Shown piece by piece: positions 1 through 8,541 of a stretch of 53,478 bases of DNA (the first letter of the stretch is position 1; each line of letters opens with the position of its first letter). Origin of the DNA: Pantoea sp. (GTDB lineage: Bacteria > Pseudomonadota > Gammaproteobacteria > Enterobacterales > Enterobacteriaceae); the NCBI RefSeq assembly GCF_028283705.1, contig NZ_JAPWKD010000028.1, positions 1-53,478 on the forward strand, in the 5' to 3' direction. Position numbers and translations under genes: made by a program. The notes below the pieces were generated by a model that saw nothing but the letters and a program-made list of their open reading frames with translations, made no database searches and was not told the DNA's origin.

Positions 1-1
1 T

Positions 2-418
2 CAGCGCTGGGATAGCGCCGAACTTGCCGGAAAAGTTCGCGTCATTCAGTATATTGCGGGTCGTACTTCAGCCAAGAAGAAAAACTCCATGCTGATAACA
101 GCCGTTAAAGATGCCGAATTTCCTGAAGATAGATTTCAGCCGACAACAATTGTTAACACTGACGATGCCATTCCAGGATCGGGTTTCTTCGTACGCGGGA
201 AAATAGAAAAAAATAAGCGACACTATCCGTGGGCGCAATTTATTGTCGATAGTGACGGATTAGCACGCAAAGCATGGGGTCTTCCGGAAGAGAGTTCAAC
301 GATCATTGTGCTGGATAAGAATGGCCATGTTCAATGGGCAAAAGATGGTGCATTAAGCCCTGAAGAAGTGAATCATGTGATCAATCTGCTGGGTCAATTG
401 ATTGAAGAAGACAAATAA
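2..418 (+). CDS. ytfJ: YtfJ family protein, 5' end outside window
   Basis: Only the last 138 residues are present; the reading frame is open from base 2 and the signal peptide and N-terminus lie outside the window. The run from QRWDSAEL through AGRTSAK to IVNTDDAIPGSG and QWAKDGALSPEEV matches what I know of enterobacterial YtfJ, an exported protein of about 184 residues with a thioredoxin-like fold (transcriptional-regulator-like family) and no firmly established function. The stop at 416-418 lies about 20 bases before the lptF-like pseudogene start at 438, so the two may have been co-transcribed. Identification rests on recalled similarity along the whole visible part. Confidence 0.88.
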   Translation, partial: QRWDSAELAGKVRVIQYIAGRTSAKKKNSMLITAVKDAEFPEDRFQPTTIVNTDDAIPGSGFFVRGKIEKNKRHYPWAQFIVDSDGLARKAWGLPEESSTIIVLDKNGHVQWAKDGALSPEEVNHVINLLGQLIEEDK

Positions 419-437
419 CAGGAGATTTCCATCGTTT

Positions 438-1508
438 ATGTACCTGATTGAACGCTACATCATCGCTGAAATTGGTCGATTAGTGATGATCATTGTCGGT
501 TTTCTGATCTTCATGTTTGCCTGTTATTCTTCGCAACGTTATCTGACTGAAGCGGCGAACGGGACACTGGCTTTAGGCGTAGTGTTTGATGTCGTCTTCT
601 ATAAGGTAATCATAGCATTAGAGATGCTCCTGCCTATTGGTTTATATGTCTCCATCGCTGTTGCATTGGGACAGCTTTATTCTGATTCAGAAATTACCGC
701 TTTATTTGCTGCGGGTGCAGCGCCAACCAAAATCTATAATTCCGTTCTGGTTCTTGCGATTCCCTTAGGCATTCTGGTGACGGTCCCGTCTTTGTATGGC
801 AGACCCTGGGCCTATGCCAAAATTTATCAACTGGAACAACAATCGCAGTCTGAACTCGATGTCAGTCATTTTCAGGCAAATAAGTTTAATACCAGCGATG
901 ACGGAAGAATGGTGCTGGCTTCGCGCATCAACAAAGATGAAAACCATTTGACCGACGCACTGATTTATACCAACTCTGGTGGTAATACCAGGGTCTATCG
1001 GGCACATTCTGTCGATGTTATTGACCCCTTCTGCCATCAAGCCCCTCCGTTCTGCTACGATCCGGTATCTCATATGTTCTGGATCGCACTGGGACCTTTG
1101 ATAAAAGACAGACTTTTAATAATCTGCCACGGACCTTAAACCCATTATCCAGGATATAGAAGTTCGCCGTAAATCGGCTTCGGTGGCTGAGTTAGCCCGC
1201 TCTTCGACCCCGGTGATACTGCGGAATTACAATGGCGGTAAAGCCGTGGTATTACTGCGGTTCTGATGGCTTTCCTTGCCATCTTTCTCAGTAAAATTAA
1301 ACCCTGACAGGGTCGTTTTTCCACCCTGCTTCCGCTGACGATTATGTTCACAGCGATTTACTATGGTGGCAACCTGACCCGCACCCTGGTCTCTAATAAC
1401 TCCCTGCCCGCCATGCCTGGGTTATGGGTGGTTCCTTTCATCATGCTGATTGTTGTCTTGCTGTTTATTGCTCACGAACTGTCTCTGTTGAAGAGATTTT
1501 TTCGATGA
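438..1508 (+). pseudogene. LptF-like permease, degraded paralogue
   Basis: An intact frame from ATG 438 encodes an LptF/YjgP-type inner-membrane permease N-terminus (MYLIERYIIAEIG, two membrane helices, then SDSEITALFAAG, the LptF/LptG cytoplasmic signature) up to about base 1060. The homologous sequence then continues in another frame (YVLDRTGTFDKR from 1073), changes frame again near 1240, and carries an in-frame TGA at 1305-1307 where KPRQGRF is expected, consistent with CGA to TGA. The C-terminus (LLPLTIMFTAIYYGGNLTR to KRFFR) ends at 1506-1508 and overlaps the next start by ATGA, as in true lptF-lptG pairs. LptF with LptG and LptB2 drives lipopolysaccharide export; this copy cannot make a full protein. 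The essential lptFG pair is presumably elsewhere. Confidence 0.85.
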
Positions 1509-2577
1509 AAATTTTTAGTCGCTATCTGATACGCAATGTTTTCATCGGCTTTGCCGCCTGCTGGACTATTCATCCTCCTGTACCCTCAATCTCATCAACG
1601 AACTCGAAGACGTCAGTACGGGCGGGTATCGCCAGTCACAGGCACTGATGGAGGTGTTAATGACGCTTCCAAGGACATTGATCGATTTAGGGCCTTTTAT
1701 CGCGCTGCTGGGTGGCATCGTCGGACTTGGACAACTGTCTAAAAGTCTGGAATTAACCGCGATTCGATCTGCCGGTCTGTCCATCTTTCGCATCGCGATG
1801 ATTGTTTTATGTTCTGGCATCTTCCTGACGCTGTCACTGGGCGCATTAGATGAATGGGCCGCTTCGCCTTTACAACAGCAGGCATTGCAACTGAAGCGGG
1901 CAGCCATCGCCCATTCGGGCCAGACTGATAGCTCAGTCAATGCCTTATGGGCACGAAAATACGATGAATACGTGACCGTCAAAGCATTAGATGAACATCA
2001 GCAACCTGTCGGCGTTGAGATATTCCACTATAAACCGGACCTGTCGCTGGAATCCTATATTTATGCTGAGAATGCAACTATTCAGAGCAACGGCATGTGG
2101 ATGCTTCACAACGTCAATCTGAAAGACTGGAAAGAGGGTGCAGAAACGACGCAAACCAAAGAGAGTATGCCGTGGTCGCCGATTTTTGATGGGATGAGTC
2201 TGACTGAGTTAACTATGCCGGGTGAGAGTTTTTCTATTCCACAACTACAGCGTTACATTAGTTATCTGAAGAATACCGGACAGCCCAGCAAAGAGTTCCA
2301 GATTGCACTGTGGCAGAAACTGGGGCGACCCATTTTGATTCTGGCGATGATTTTGCTGGCTGTTCCCTTTACTTTTAGCAATCCCCGTTCACCGGGCATG
2401 GGGAGCAGATTAGCGATAGCGGTGATTGTTGGCTTGCTGACCTATATAAGCTATCAAATCACGCTCAATTTAGGCTTGTTATTCTCTATCAATGCCGTGC
2501 TTACAGCCCTGGCTCTTCCGGTTGTATGGTTAATTGCCGCATTAGGATTGGTCTATCGTTTTGACCAACTGCATTAA
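1505..2577 (+). pseudogene. LptG-like permease, frameshifted paralogue
   Basis: ATG 1505 starts MKIFSRYLIRNVFIGF, typical of the first helix of LptG/YjgQ. The frame is lost twice between about 1560 and 1600: FILLY lies in a second frame and LNLINELEDVSTGGYRQSQ in a third. The third frame is then open from about 1575 to the stop at 2577. It contains the middle helix pair (LIDLGPFIALLGGIVGLGQLSKSLE), a periplasmic beta-jellyroll-like part (about 120-260) and the C-terminal helices (LAMILLAVPFTFSNPRSPGMG). An internal ATG at 1648 could give a 309-residue fragment lacking the first helix. Translation is coupled to the lptF-like remnant by ATGA. Two independent frame changes argue against a single sequencing error. 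Confidence 0.83.
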
Positions 2578-2583
2578 AATAAC

Positions 2584-2611
2584 AGCGCATGATTCACATG
2601 CGCTTATTTTT
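2584..2611. terminator. Bidirectional terminator between convergent genes
   Basis: AGCGCATG (2584-2591) pairs perfectly with CATGCGCT (2597-2604) across a 5-base loop and is followed by TTATTTTTAAA. It sits between the end of the lptG-like remnant and the end of the convergent AraC gene. Confidence 0.65.
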
Positions 2612-2630
2612 AAATTATCAGTCACTGCGT

Positions 2631-3545
2631 TTACGCTATAACCGGCATTGCGGGTGAGATTAGCGTTTCAGGCTCATGATGGCGTACCGGTATAAGATAG
2701 TCACAAAAGATCATATCAGGCAATTCAGATGACTTTCTGTTTTGGTCGGTATAGTATCTCTCAACATCCATACCTCGCCGCCGTATCAATCCTAATGTTG
2801 GCAAGCTGGTATGATACAGTTTTAGAATAAAATCCTGAAACTCTGAACATTTACCATAGTAGCCAAATTGGGCATAGAGCCCTTTTTCAACCACAATCTC
2901 ATCATATCTGTCATAGGATGCGTCCATATCCTCTCTGAGCATACCAATACCATAGAACAATATCTGTTCATCATAAGTGCTCAGTCCAGGCATGACTTTA
3001 TCAACACCATAAATAATACCTGGCAGCGTGCGATTTCTATCAATTATCTCCTGCCAGAGTTTTTCACGTATCACCCGGCGGGAGTGAGAATACGTATCCA
3101 GAGTGCTGTGATACTTCCCCGTCACCGCATAGATCCTGAATTCGTCCAGCTCCACGAATGATACCGGTGGTAGTTTTTCATCTTCCAGCACGATCGGTGG
3201 TTTGATTCCCTGAGCATCCCAATCCTCCGCACGACGATAACGCGCAGGGGTCTCTCCGAATTGATTCTTAAATGCCCGGGTAAAAGATTGTTGTGAATCG
3301 AACTGATACATATCGGAGATATCTAAAATTGACCGACTGGTCAATCTCAGCGCAATGGCAGATTTGGATAGCTGACGGCTTCTCACGTAAGACCCCACAT
3401 TCTCACCCGTCACCTGTTTGAACATCCGTTGCAAATGCCATTTTGAATACCCCGATTTCTCTGCAACGTGGTCAATTGACAACGGCTGAGTCAGGTTATC
3501 CTCAATCCAGACTAGCAGCGAATCGATAATCTTGTATTGTCTCAT
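2631..3545 (-). CDS. Rob-like AraC family regulator with GyrI-like effector domain
   Basis: The 304-residue protein has an N-terminal AraC-type double helix-turn-helix (about residues 8-110; SGYSKWHLQRMF in the first and DSQQSFTRAFKNQFGETPARYRR in the second recognition unit). A C-terminal domain of about 170 residues follows, of the GyrI/AraC effector-binding kind. This order is that of Rob, not of MarA or SoxS. I start at ATG 3543-3545, preceded by GGTAAGGATT; the frame stays open 72 codons further upstream, but that part is AT-rich, has no good ribosome site and is not family-like. Rob-type proteins bind small amphipathic ligands and activate stress and efflux genes. The ligand and targets here are unknown. 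It is convergent with the lptG-like remnant. Confidence 0.85.
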   Translation of the reverse strand: MRQYKIIDSLLVWIEDNLTQPLSIDHVAEKSGYSKWHLQRMFKQVTGENVGSYVRSRQLSKSAIALRLTSRSILDISDMYQFDSQQSFTRAFKNQFGETPARYRRAEDWDAQGIKPPIVLEDEKLPPVSFVELDEFRIYAVTGKYHSTLDTYSHSRRVIREKLWQEIIDRNRTLPGIIYGVDKVMPGLSTYDEQILFYGIGMLREDMDASYDRYDEIVVEKGLYAQFGYYGKCSEFQDFILKLYHTSLPTLGLIRRRGMDVERYYTDQNRKSSELPDMIFCDYLIPVRHHEPETLISPAMPVIA

Positions 3546-4570
3546 AATCCTTACCACCACAATAATGCACAAAAATAATGCGCTGAAGATAATCAGTTGA
3601 TTTTCAAATTTTACTGTTATAGTTTTTATGCAATTCACTACAAATATGAATACAGTTGATTCATTATTCAAAAGGTATTTTCTAATATCATCATTTTTAT
3701 TGTGACTGTATAAAATGCATTTTACGTTTCTCCCGGAACAAATCAATCCATCTGTCAGCAAAGTGTTAATTTGTTTGTCAATTTGTATACATTTAATATT
3801 TAATCATTTTTTCAATTGGTTAATGAGCGAATTTGTAGAAAAAAGTCCATTTATCAATCATCTGCACTTAATCCCAAAAAACAAAACATAATAATTTCAA
3901 TAAGTTAAAGAGGTTGCTAGTTTTGGACTTTTCACCTGCTTATCCGGAAAATCGCATCAAATACTAAAAAACTTCCCTACATAAGTTCATGCTTTATCGT
4001 TTGCTGGTCAGAAATTATTCTTGAGCGATTCAGGTTATAATGCGACAGGAATTTTCCCTTCTGCCTGACACCTTAGCTAATCGCATTAATTGGCAATTTC
4101 TTCCCGTTCTAATTTGATACTTTCGTTCTGCACTGAGTGATAAACCCGTGCAATGATTCTGAATGCATCCCTCCGATACTCTCATCATTGCCCACTCCTT
4201 ACCACCACGCTTATTACTCAGTGCACCTGCCGCCTCTCCTGTTTTAAATCCTCATTGTTTAATATTATTTTCTCACTATCCACCCTACCCAGCCCTGCAC
4301 AATTACCACCATGCCATCTAAAATTCTTCTTTATTTTTTATTATATAATGCTGATCTATTCACATTGTGCTTATTTACAGGTTGCGACATTTTAATAAAA
4401 TTGAGTACCTCAGTGAGTTAAGCACATTTCGGTAAGCTAACAATGAAACTCAGCAGTCATTATAATAATACAAACAAGAATTATTTGTTTATTTAACCAC
4501 CAATAGACTGCTATCAACACGCTATTGTTAGTCGATCTTAGTTGTGAACAGTTAATAAGAGAAAGTAATT
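3546..4570. other. Long AT-rich intergenic region
   Basis: About 1 kb between the Rob-like gene and the repeat-protein gene, which point away from each other. It is rich in A/T tracts and has no frame with family-like content; an open frame at 4153-4395 has low-complexity composition and no ribosome site. A TATAAT occurs at 4036-4041 but no convincing -35 box stands 16-18 bases upstream. The control regions of both flanking genes must lie here, but I cannot place them. Confidence 0.5.
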
Positions 4571-5641
4571 ATGAAAACATCAAGAATAGCATTGGCATTA
4601 TCTACAATTTTATTTTCTGGCATAAGCCAGGCAGCGCCTGTGCAAGTTTCCTCGTTTGGTAATGTGCCAAATGACCGCACTGTGAATGGTTTTCATGGGT
4701 CTTTTTTGTACAGTGATACTGGCACAGTAAATGGATTCGACCTGCCGATTCTTGGCTATTCCGAACTTGACCATCTGAACGGATTGCAGATTGGTGCGGC
4801 CGCAGGTTCTCATATTCGCAATGGAATGAACGGTGCTGCGATCGGCCTTTTTAACTGGCACGGTGGTAAAGACAATGGTCTGAATATCGGCCTCGCCAAC
4901 CAGGTTGGTGACCTCAATGGTGCAAATATTGGGCTGTACAGCCGCACTGAAAACGTAACCGGTTTCAATCTGGGTCTTGCCAATATGACCAGGGATGTGG
5001 ACGGGTTCAATCTTGCCGGTATTGCCAACTATAGCCAGGGTAATATTCGCGGTCTGAACATCAGCCCATTCAACTGGACCGAGGGCAAAACCACAGGTGC
5101 CAATATCAGCGTTGCCAACCACACACGTGATGTGACCGGACTGAATGTCGGCGCGGTAGCGAACTGGAGTGAGGGTGACATTACCGGCCTGAATATTGCT
5201 GCGGTTAATAAATCACAGAATGTTGTCGGGGCTAACATTGCAGCCTTCAACTGGTCAGAAGATATGACCGGATTAAACATCTCTGCCATCAACCGTACTC
5301 ATAATGTGACCGGGGCAAATATCGGTGCGGTCAACGTGATGGGCAATGTAACAGGTTTCAACCTGGGTGGATTTAACTTCACCGGCGATGTTACAGGCCT
5401 CAACCTGGGCGGTATTAACGTCGCCAAAAATGTTGATGGTCTTAACCTCGGCGGCATCAACTTCTCGCAGTCCAGTACTGCGGATATCGGTGCCATCAAC
5501 TACGCTGACAGAACCACCTTCCAGTTTGGTTTAATCAACACCACGAAAGATCTCGAAGGTTTGCAGATTGGTCTTATCAACGTGGCAACCAACGCAGCCA
5601 TTCCTGTGTTGCCGCTGGTGAACTTCCATCGCAGCTTCTAA
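4571..5641 (+). CDS. Exported 14-residue-repeat protein (LA_2272-type surface repeats)
   Basis: This 356-residue protein begins with a clear Sec signal peptide (MKTSRIALALSTILFSGISQAA, cleavage near residue 22). From about residue 70 to the end the sequence is about 18 tandem units, mostly of 14 residues, with the consensus G-x-N-[IL]-x-x-x-N-x-[ST]-x-[DN]-V-T. Examples are GLNISAINRTHNVT and GANIGAVNVMGNVT; a few units have 15 or 16 residues. Spaced G, N and aliphatic positions suggest a beta-solenoid, comparable to surface repeat proteins called the LA_2272 family. The last residue is Phe, as in many outer-membrane proteins. AAGAGAAAG precedes the ATG. Its function is unknown; surface or periplasmic location is inferred. 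Confidence 0.75.
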   Translation: MKTSRIALALSTILFSGISQAAPVQVSSFGNVPNDRTVNGFHGSFLYSDTGTVNGFDLPILGYSELDHLNGLQIGAAAGSHIRNGMNGAAIGLFNWHGGKDNGLNIGLANQVGDLNGANIGLYSRTENVTGFNLGLANMTRDVDGFNLAGIANYSQGNIRGLNISPFNWTEGKTTGANISVANHTRDVTGLNVGAVANWSEGDITGLNIAAVNKSQNVVGANIAAFNWSEDMTGLNISAINRTHNVTGANIGAVNVMGNVTGFNLGGFNFTGDVTGLNLGGINVAKNVDGLNLGGINFSQSSTADIGAINYADRTTFQFGLINTTKDLEGLQIGLINVATNAAIPVLPLVNFHRSF

Positions 5642-5656
5642 AAGATATTCTGAATG

Positions 5657-5682
5657 CGCCTGGGCATGATTGTGCTCAGGCG
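5657..5682 (+). terminator. Hairpin after the repeat-protein gene
   Basis: CGCCTG-G-GCA (5657-5666) pairs with TGC-T-CAGGCG (5673-5682) with one mismatch. There is no strong T-run, so termination is only likely. The truncated methyltransferase frame begins immediately after it. Confidence 0.4.
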
Positions 5683-5684
5683 GT

Positions 5685-6220
5685 GAAAACTATGCGCGTT
5701 TCCGGCCCGAATACCCGGCAGCGCTAGTGGATTATCTGGCTTCCCTCTTGCTGAACGGAAAAACGCCTTAGATGTTGGTTGCGGCACAGGCCAACTTACC
5801 CGCCTGCTGGCCGAGCATTTTTCATTTGTGCAAGGCGTGCATCCCAGCGCCAGTCAGTTCAGCCACGCCACTGCCTGTTCGAGGGTTGCATACACCTGCG
5901 CACCCGCAGAGGCATTGCCGCCTCATCCTGTGGATTACAATCTCATCACCGCCGCGCAGGCCGCACACTGGTTCAGGCTGGATGATTTTTACCACGAAGT
6001 GCGTCGCGTCGCAGCCCCGGGGGCCGTGATTGCACTCATCAGCTACGGCGTTTTGCAGCTTGAGGGCGAACCGAACGAGCGATTCCAGCGTTTCTATTTT
6101 GACGAGATTGGCCCGCCGCTTTATATCCGGCAGGAATGGACGTTTGACTCACTGGCGGGCTATATCTCGACCTGGTCCGTCGTAGCCAAAGCAGGGGAAG
6201 CCGGGCAGGACGATCATTGA
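5685..6220 (+). pseudogene. SAM-dependent methyltransferase remnant
   Basis: Without a start codon, ENYARFRPEYPAALVDYLASL (frame from 5685) reproduces the usual beginning of class I methyltransferases of the YARFRPxYP kind. After a frame change near 5745 the sequence continues as AERKNALDVGCGTGQLTRLLAEHF, containing the SAM-binding DVGCGTG loop, then AQAAHWF and EVRRVAAPGAVIALISYG. About 25-30 expected residues seem to be missing between FDEIGP and PLYIRQEW, and the frame stops at 6218-6220 in the region AGQDDH, short of the usual C-terminal 60-70 residues. Missing start, frameshift, internal deletion and truncation together indicate a dead gene. Its original substrate is unknown. Confidence 0.8.
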
Positions 6221-6399
6221 TACCGAGTGTTTTATGAATCGGCTGATGACTTTGGCCAAATCAGTATCGAAAACATAATCATCCTAATGATTAGTTTGAC
6301 ATGTAATCGGTTTTGTATTCAGGTAAGGCTACTAATAAAGGATGGTAGTCCTTTGCTCACCAATCCGTCTGCAAACCCACATCCCTCAGGGAGAACAAC

Positions 6400-7551
6400 G
6401 TGTCAGCTGAAAACCGCATTTTAACCACTCACGTCGGTAGCCTCGCCCGCCCGGTTAAGCTTCTCGATATCATGAAAGCAAATATTCAGGGCGCAGATAA
6501 CGGTACCGAGCTGGAAAAAGAGATCCGAGACGCGGTATTTGCATCTGTGCAGCAGCAGGTTGCTGATGGCATCGATATCGTTGCTGATGGTGAAATGTCA
6601 AAAGTGGGCTTCTTTGCCTACGTGCGCGATCGTATTGCGGGTTTTGAGCCACGTCCGGGCCAGGGTTATGCTGCTTTTGACGCTGAAGTGAACGCCTTCC
6701 CGGAATACTATAAACAGTATTTTGGCGAAGCGATGCTGGGTGGCAACCTGGTACCCTTCGTCCCCGTCGCCTGTACCGGTCCGATTTCCTACCACGGCGT
6801 GGCGCAATTACAACGCGATCTGGCTAACCTGAAAGATGCCGCACTGGCTGCCAATGCCTTTGGGGCATTTGTCCCCTCTGTGGCACCAACCGGCGTTGGC
6901 ACCAACGAGTTTTATGAACGGGAGGGAGATTATCTCTCGGCAGTGGCTGAAGCATTGCGCCTGGAATATCAAGCGATCATTGATGCCGGTTTTTCTCTGC
7001 AAATCGACGATCCTTTCCTTCCTGACCTGTTTGCCGACCCACACCTGAATAACGCGCAGATCATTGCTAAAGCCAATGAGTACGTCGATATCCTTAATCA
7101 TGCTCTGCGTGGCATTCCAGCTGACAAGATCCGTTATCACACCTGCTACAGCATCAACGAAGGTCCACGTATCCACGACGTTCCCTTTATCGAGTTCGTG
7201 CGTTATATGCTGAACATTAACGTGTCGGGTTATTCTTTTGAAGCAGGCAACGTGCGTCACGAGCATGAGTACCACATCTGGGAAGAGGTGAAACTGCCGC
7301 AAGGAAAATACCTGATCCCCGGTGTGATTTGCCACGCCAGCAATACCGTTGAGCATCCTGAGCTGATCGCGGAGCGTTTGATTCGTTTTGCTGACCGGGT
7401 AGGCAAAGAGAATGTGGTCGCTGGTGCGGATTGTGGTTTCTCCTCTCAGGCTACTTATAAGCCTGAAGTACACCCGACTTTGGTGCGTGAGAAATTCCGC
7501 GCGATGCGTGCCGGTGCGGATATCGCCAGCCGGAAACTGTGGAGTAAATAA
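6400..7551 (+). CDS. MetE C-terminal-domain-like methyltransferase (cobalamin-independent methionine synthase II family)
   Basis: This 383-residue protein matches only the catalytic C-terminal half of MetE; it lacks the N-terminal domain of the 750-residue enzyme. THVGSLARP near the start and the metal ligands H247 and C249 (HTC), E281 (FEAG) and C345 (ADCGF) correspond to the zinc site of MetE. A thiol methyltransferase or related C1/C2 thiol-transfer role is therefore likely; the acceptor is not evident and may not be homocysteine. The start is GTG at 6400 with AGGGAGA 7-12 bases before it. It is a single gene, convergent with the hydroxyacid dehydrogenase and separated from it by a hairpin. 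Confidence 0.8.
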   Translation: MSAENRILTTHVGSLARPVKLLDIMKANIQGADNGTELEKEIRDAVFASVQQQVADGIDIVADGEMSKVGFFAYVRDRIAGFEPRPGQGYAAFDAEVNAFPEYYKQYFGEAMLGGNLVPFVPVACTGPISYHGVAQLQRDLANLKDAALAANAFGAFVPSVAPTGVGTNEFYEREGDYLSAVAEALRLEYQAIIDAGFSLQIDDPFLPDLFADPHLNNAQIIAKANEYVDILNHALRGIPADKIRYHTCYSINEGPRIHDVPFIEFVRYMLNINVSGYSFEAGNVRHEHEYHIWEEVKLPQGKYLIPGVICHASNTVEHPELIAERLIRFADRVGKENVVAGADCGFSSQATYKPEVHPTLVREKFRAMRAGADIASRKLWSK

Positions 7552-7563
7552 GCATCCTCTCTC

Positions 7564-7586
7564 CGGGCAGCGATTTTCGCTGCCCG
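7564..7586. terminator. Hairpin between convergent genes
   Basis: CGGGCAGCG (7564-7572) pairs perfectly with CGCTGCCCG (7578-7586) across ATTTT. There is no long T-run on either side. Its place between two converging genes supports a terminator. Confidence 0.55.
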
Positions 7587-7593
7587 CAAGATA

Positions 7594-8529
7594 TCAGGCA
7601 GGAACCGGCGTCACCAGTGGCTCGCCAGCAAACCACGCATTAACGTTCGCCATCACCAGCTGTGACATTTCCCGACGTGTCTCCCAGGTGGCACTCGCCA
7701 TATGCGGCGTAATGACCACGTTATCGCGCTGCTGCAACGTCACGGGCACGTTTGGTTCATCAACAAATACATCCAGACCCGCACCGGCAATCACCTTATT
7801 GTCGATCGCGTTAATCAGCGCCACTTCATCAATCACACTGCCACGGGAAATGTTGATGAGGATCCCCGCAGAACCTAATGCTGCCAGCACCGCCTGATTG
7901 ACCAGCGCTTTTGTCTCTACCCCACCGGGAACACACACCATCAGAAAGTCACTGTCCTGGGCGAGTAATTGCAGATCCGCAATATAGCGCCACGGCACCC
8001 CCGTCAGCTCGGTGCGGTTGCTGTAGGCAATTTCCATATCGAATGCGCTGGCGCGACGGGCGATCGCCTGCCCGATACGCCCCATGCCGATGATCCCCAG
8101 GCGTTTGCCGGAAACTTTGCGCGTCCACTGAAAACCGCCTGACGACCAGTTCCCCTGCTCGATGAAACGCTGTGCGGCGACGATTTGACGCGAGGTTGCC
8201 AGCATCAGGCCAATGGCCAGATCGGCCACATCATCGGTCAGCACACCCGGTGTATGGGTGACAGCCACACCAAAATCACGGGCTGCTGAGACATCGACAC
8301 CGTCATAGCCAACGCCAAACACGGCAATCAGCTTTAACCCAGGCAATGACTGCATGAACTCGCGTGTCACTACCGCTTCGCCGTTAGTCACCACCGCAGT
8401 GACCTCACTGGCAATGGCGGCGAAATCGGTAGCGGTCATTTGCGCCAGCTCACAGAGATCATAACGTTCACTCAATTCCTGCGTCAGAGCATCTGGCAGG
8501 CCAGCTTGTTTCAGGACTTTCTGTTTCAT
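7594..8529 (-). CDS. D-isomer-specific 2-hydroxyacid dehydrogenase
   Basis: A 311-residue NAD(P)-dependent dehydrogenase of the glyoxylate/hydroxypyruvate reductase group. The nucleotide-binding motif is GIIGMGRIGQAIARR (about residues 148-162). The catalytic Arg is in NISRGSVIDE (about 232), the Glu in VDEPNVP (about 261) and the His in ITPHMASAT (about 279). It should interconvert a small 2-keto acid and the corresponding D-2-hydroxyacid in the cytoplasm. It follows the MFS gene with a gap of 12 bases, so the pair is an operon for uptake and first conversion of one hydroxyacid or sugar acid. The precise substrate cannot be read from sequence. Confidence 0.88.
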   Translation of the reverse strand: MKQKVLKQAGLPDALTQELSERYDLCELAQMTATDFAAIASEVTAVVTNGEAVVTREFMQSLPGLKLIAVFGVGYDGVDVSAARDFGVAVTHTPGVLTDDVADLAIGLMLATSRQIVAAQRFIEQGNWSSGGFQWTRKVSGKRLGIIGMGRIGQAIARRASAFDMEIAYSNRTELTGVPWRYIADLQLLAQDSDFLMVCVPGGVETKALVNQAVLAALGSAGILINISRGSVIDEVALINAIDNKVIAGAGLDVFVDEPNVPVTLQQRDNVVITPHMASATWETRREMSQLVMANVNAWFAGEPLVTPVPA

Positions 8530-8541
8530 GTTTTTATTCCG

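Noticed and set aside
4153..4395. An 80-codon open frame in the long AT-rich gap.
   Set aside because: Low-complexity Cys/Leu/Ser-rich sequence with no ribosome site and no resemblance to a protein family.
4610..5499. Several long antisense open frames inside the repeat-protein gene.
   Set aside because: They arise from the repetitive codon pattern of the sense gene; they lack ribosome sites and family-like sequence.
6296..6324. TTGACA at 6296-6301 as -35 box for the MetE-like gene.
   Set aside because: At 16-18 bases downstream there is no -10-like hexamer; TATTCA stands only 14 bases away.
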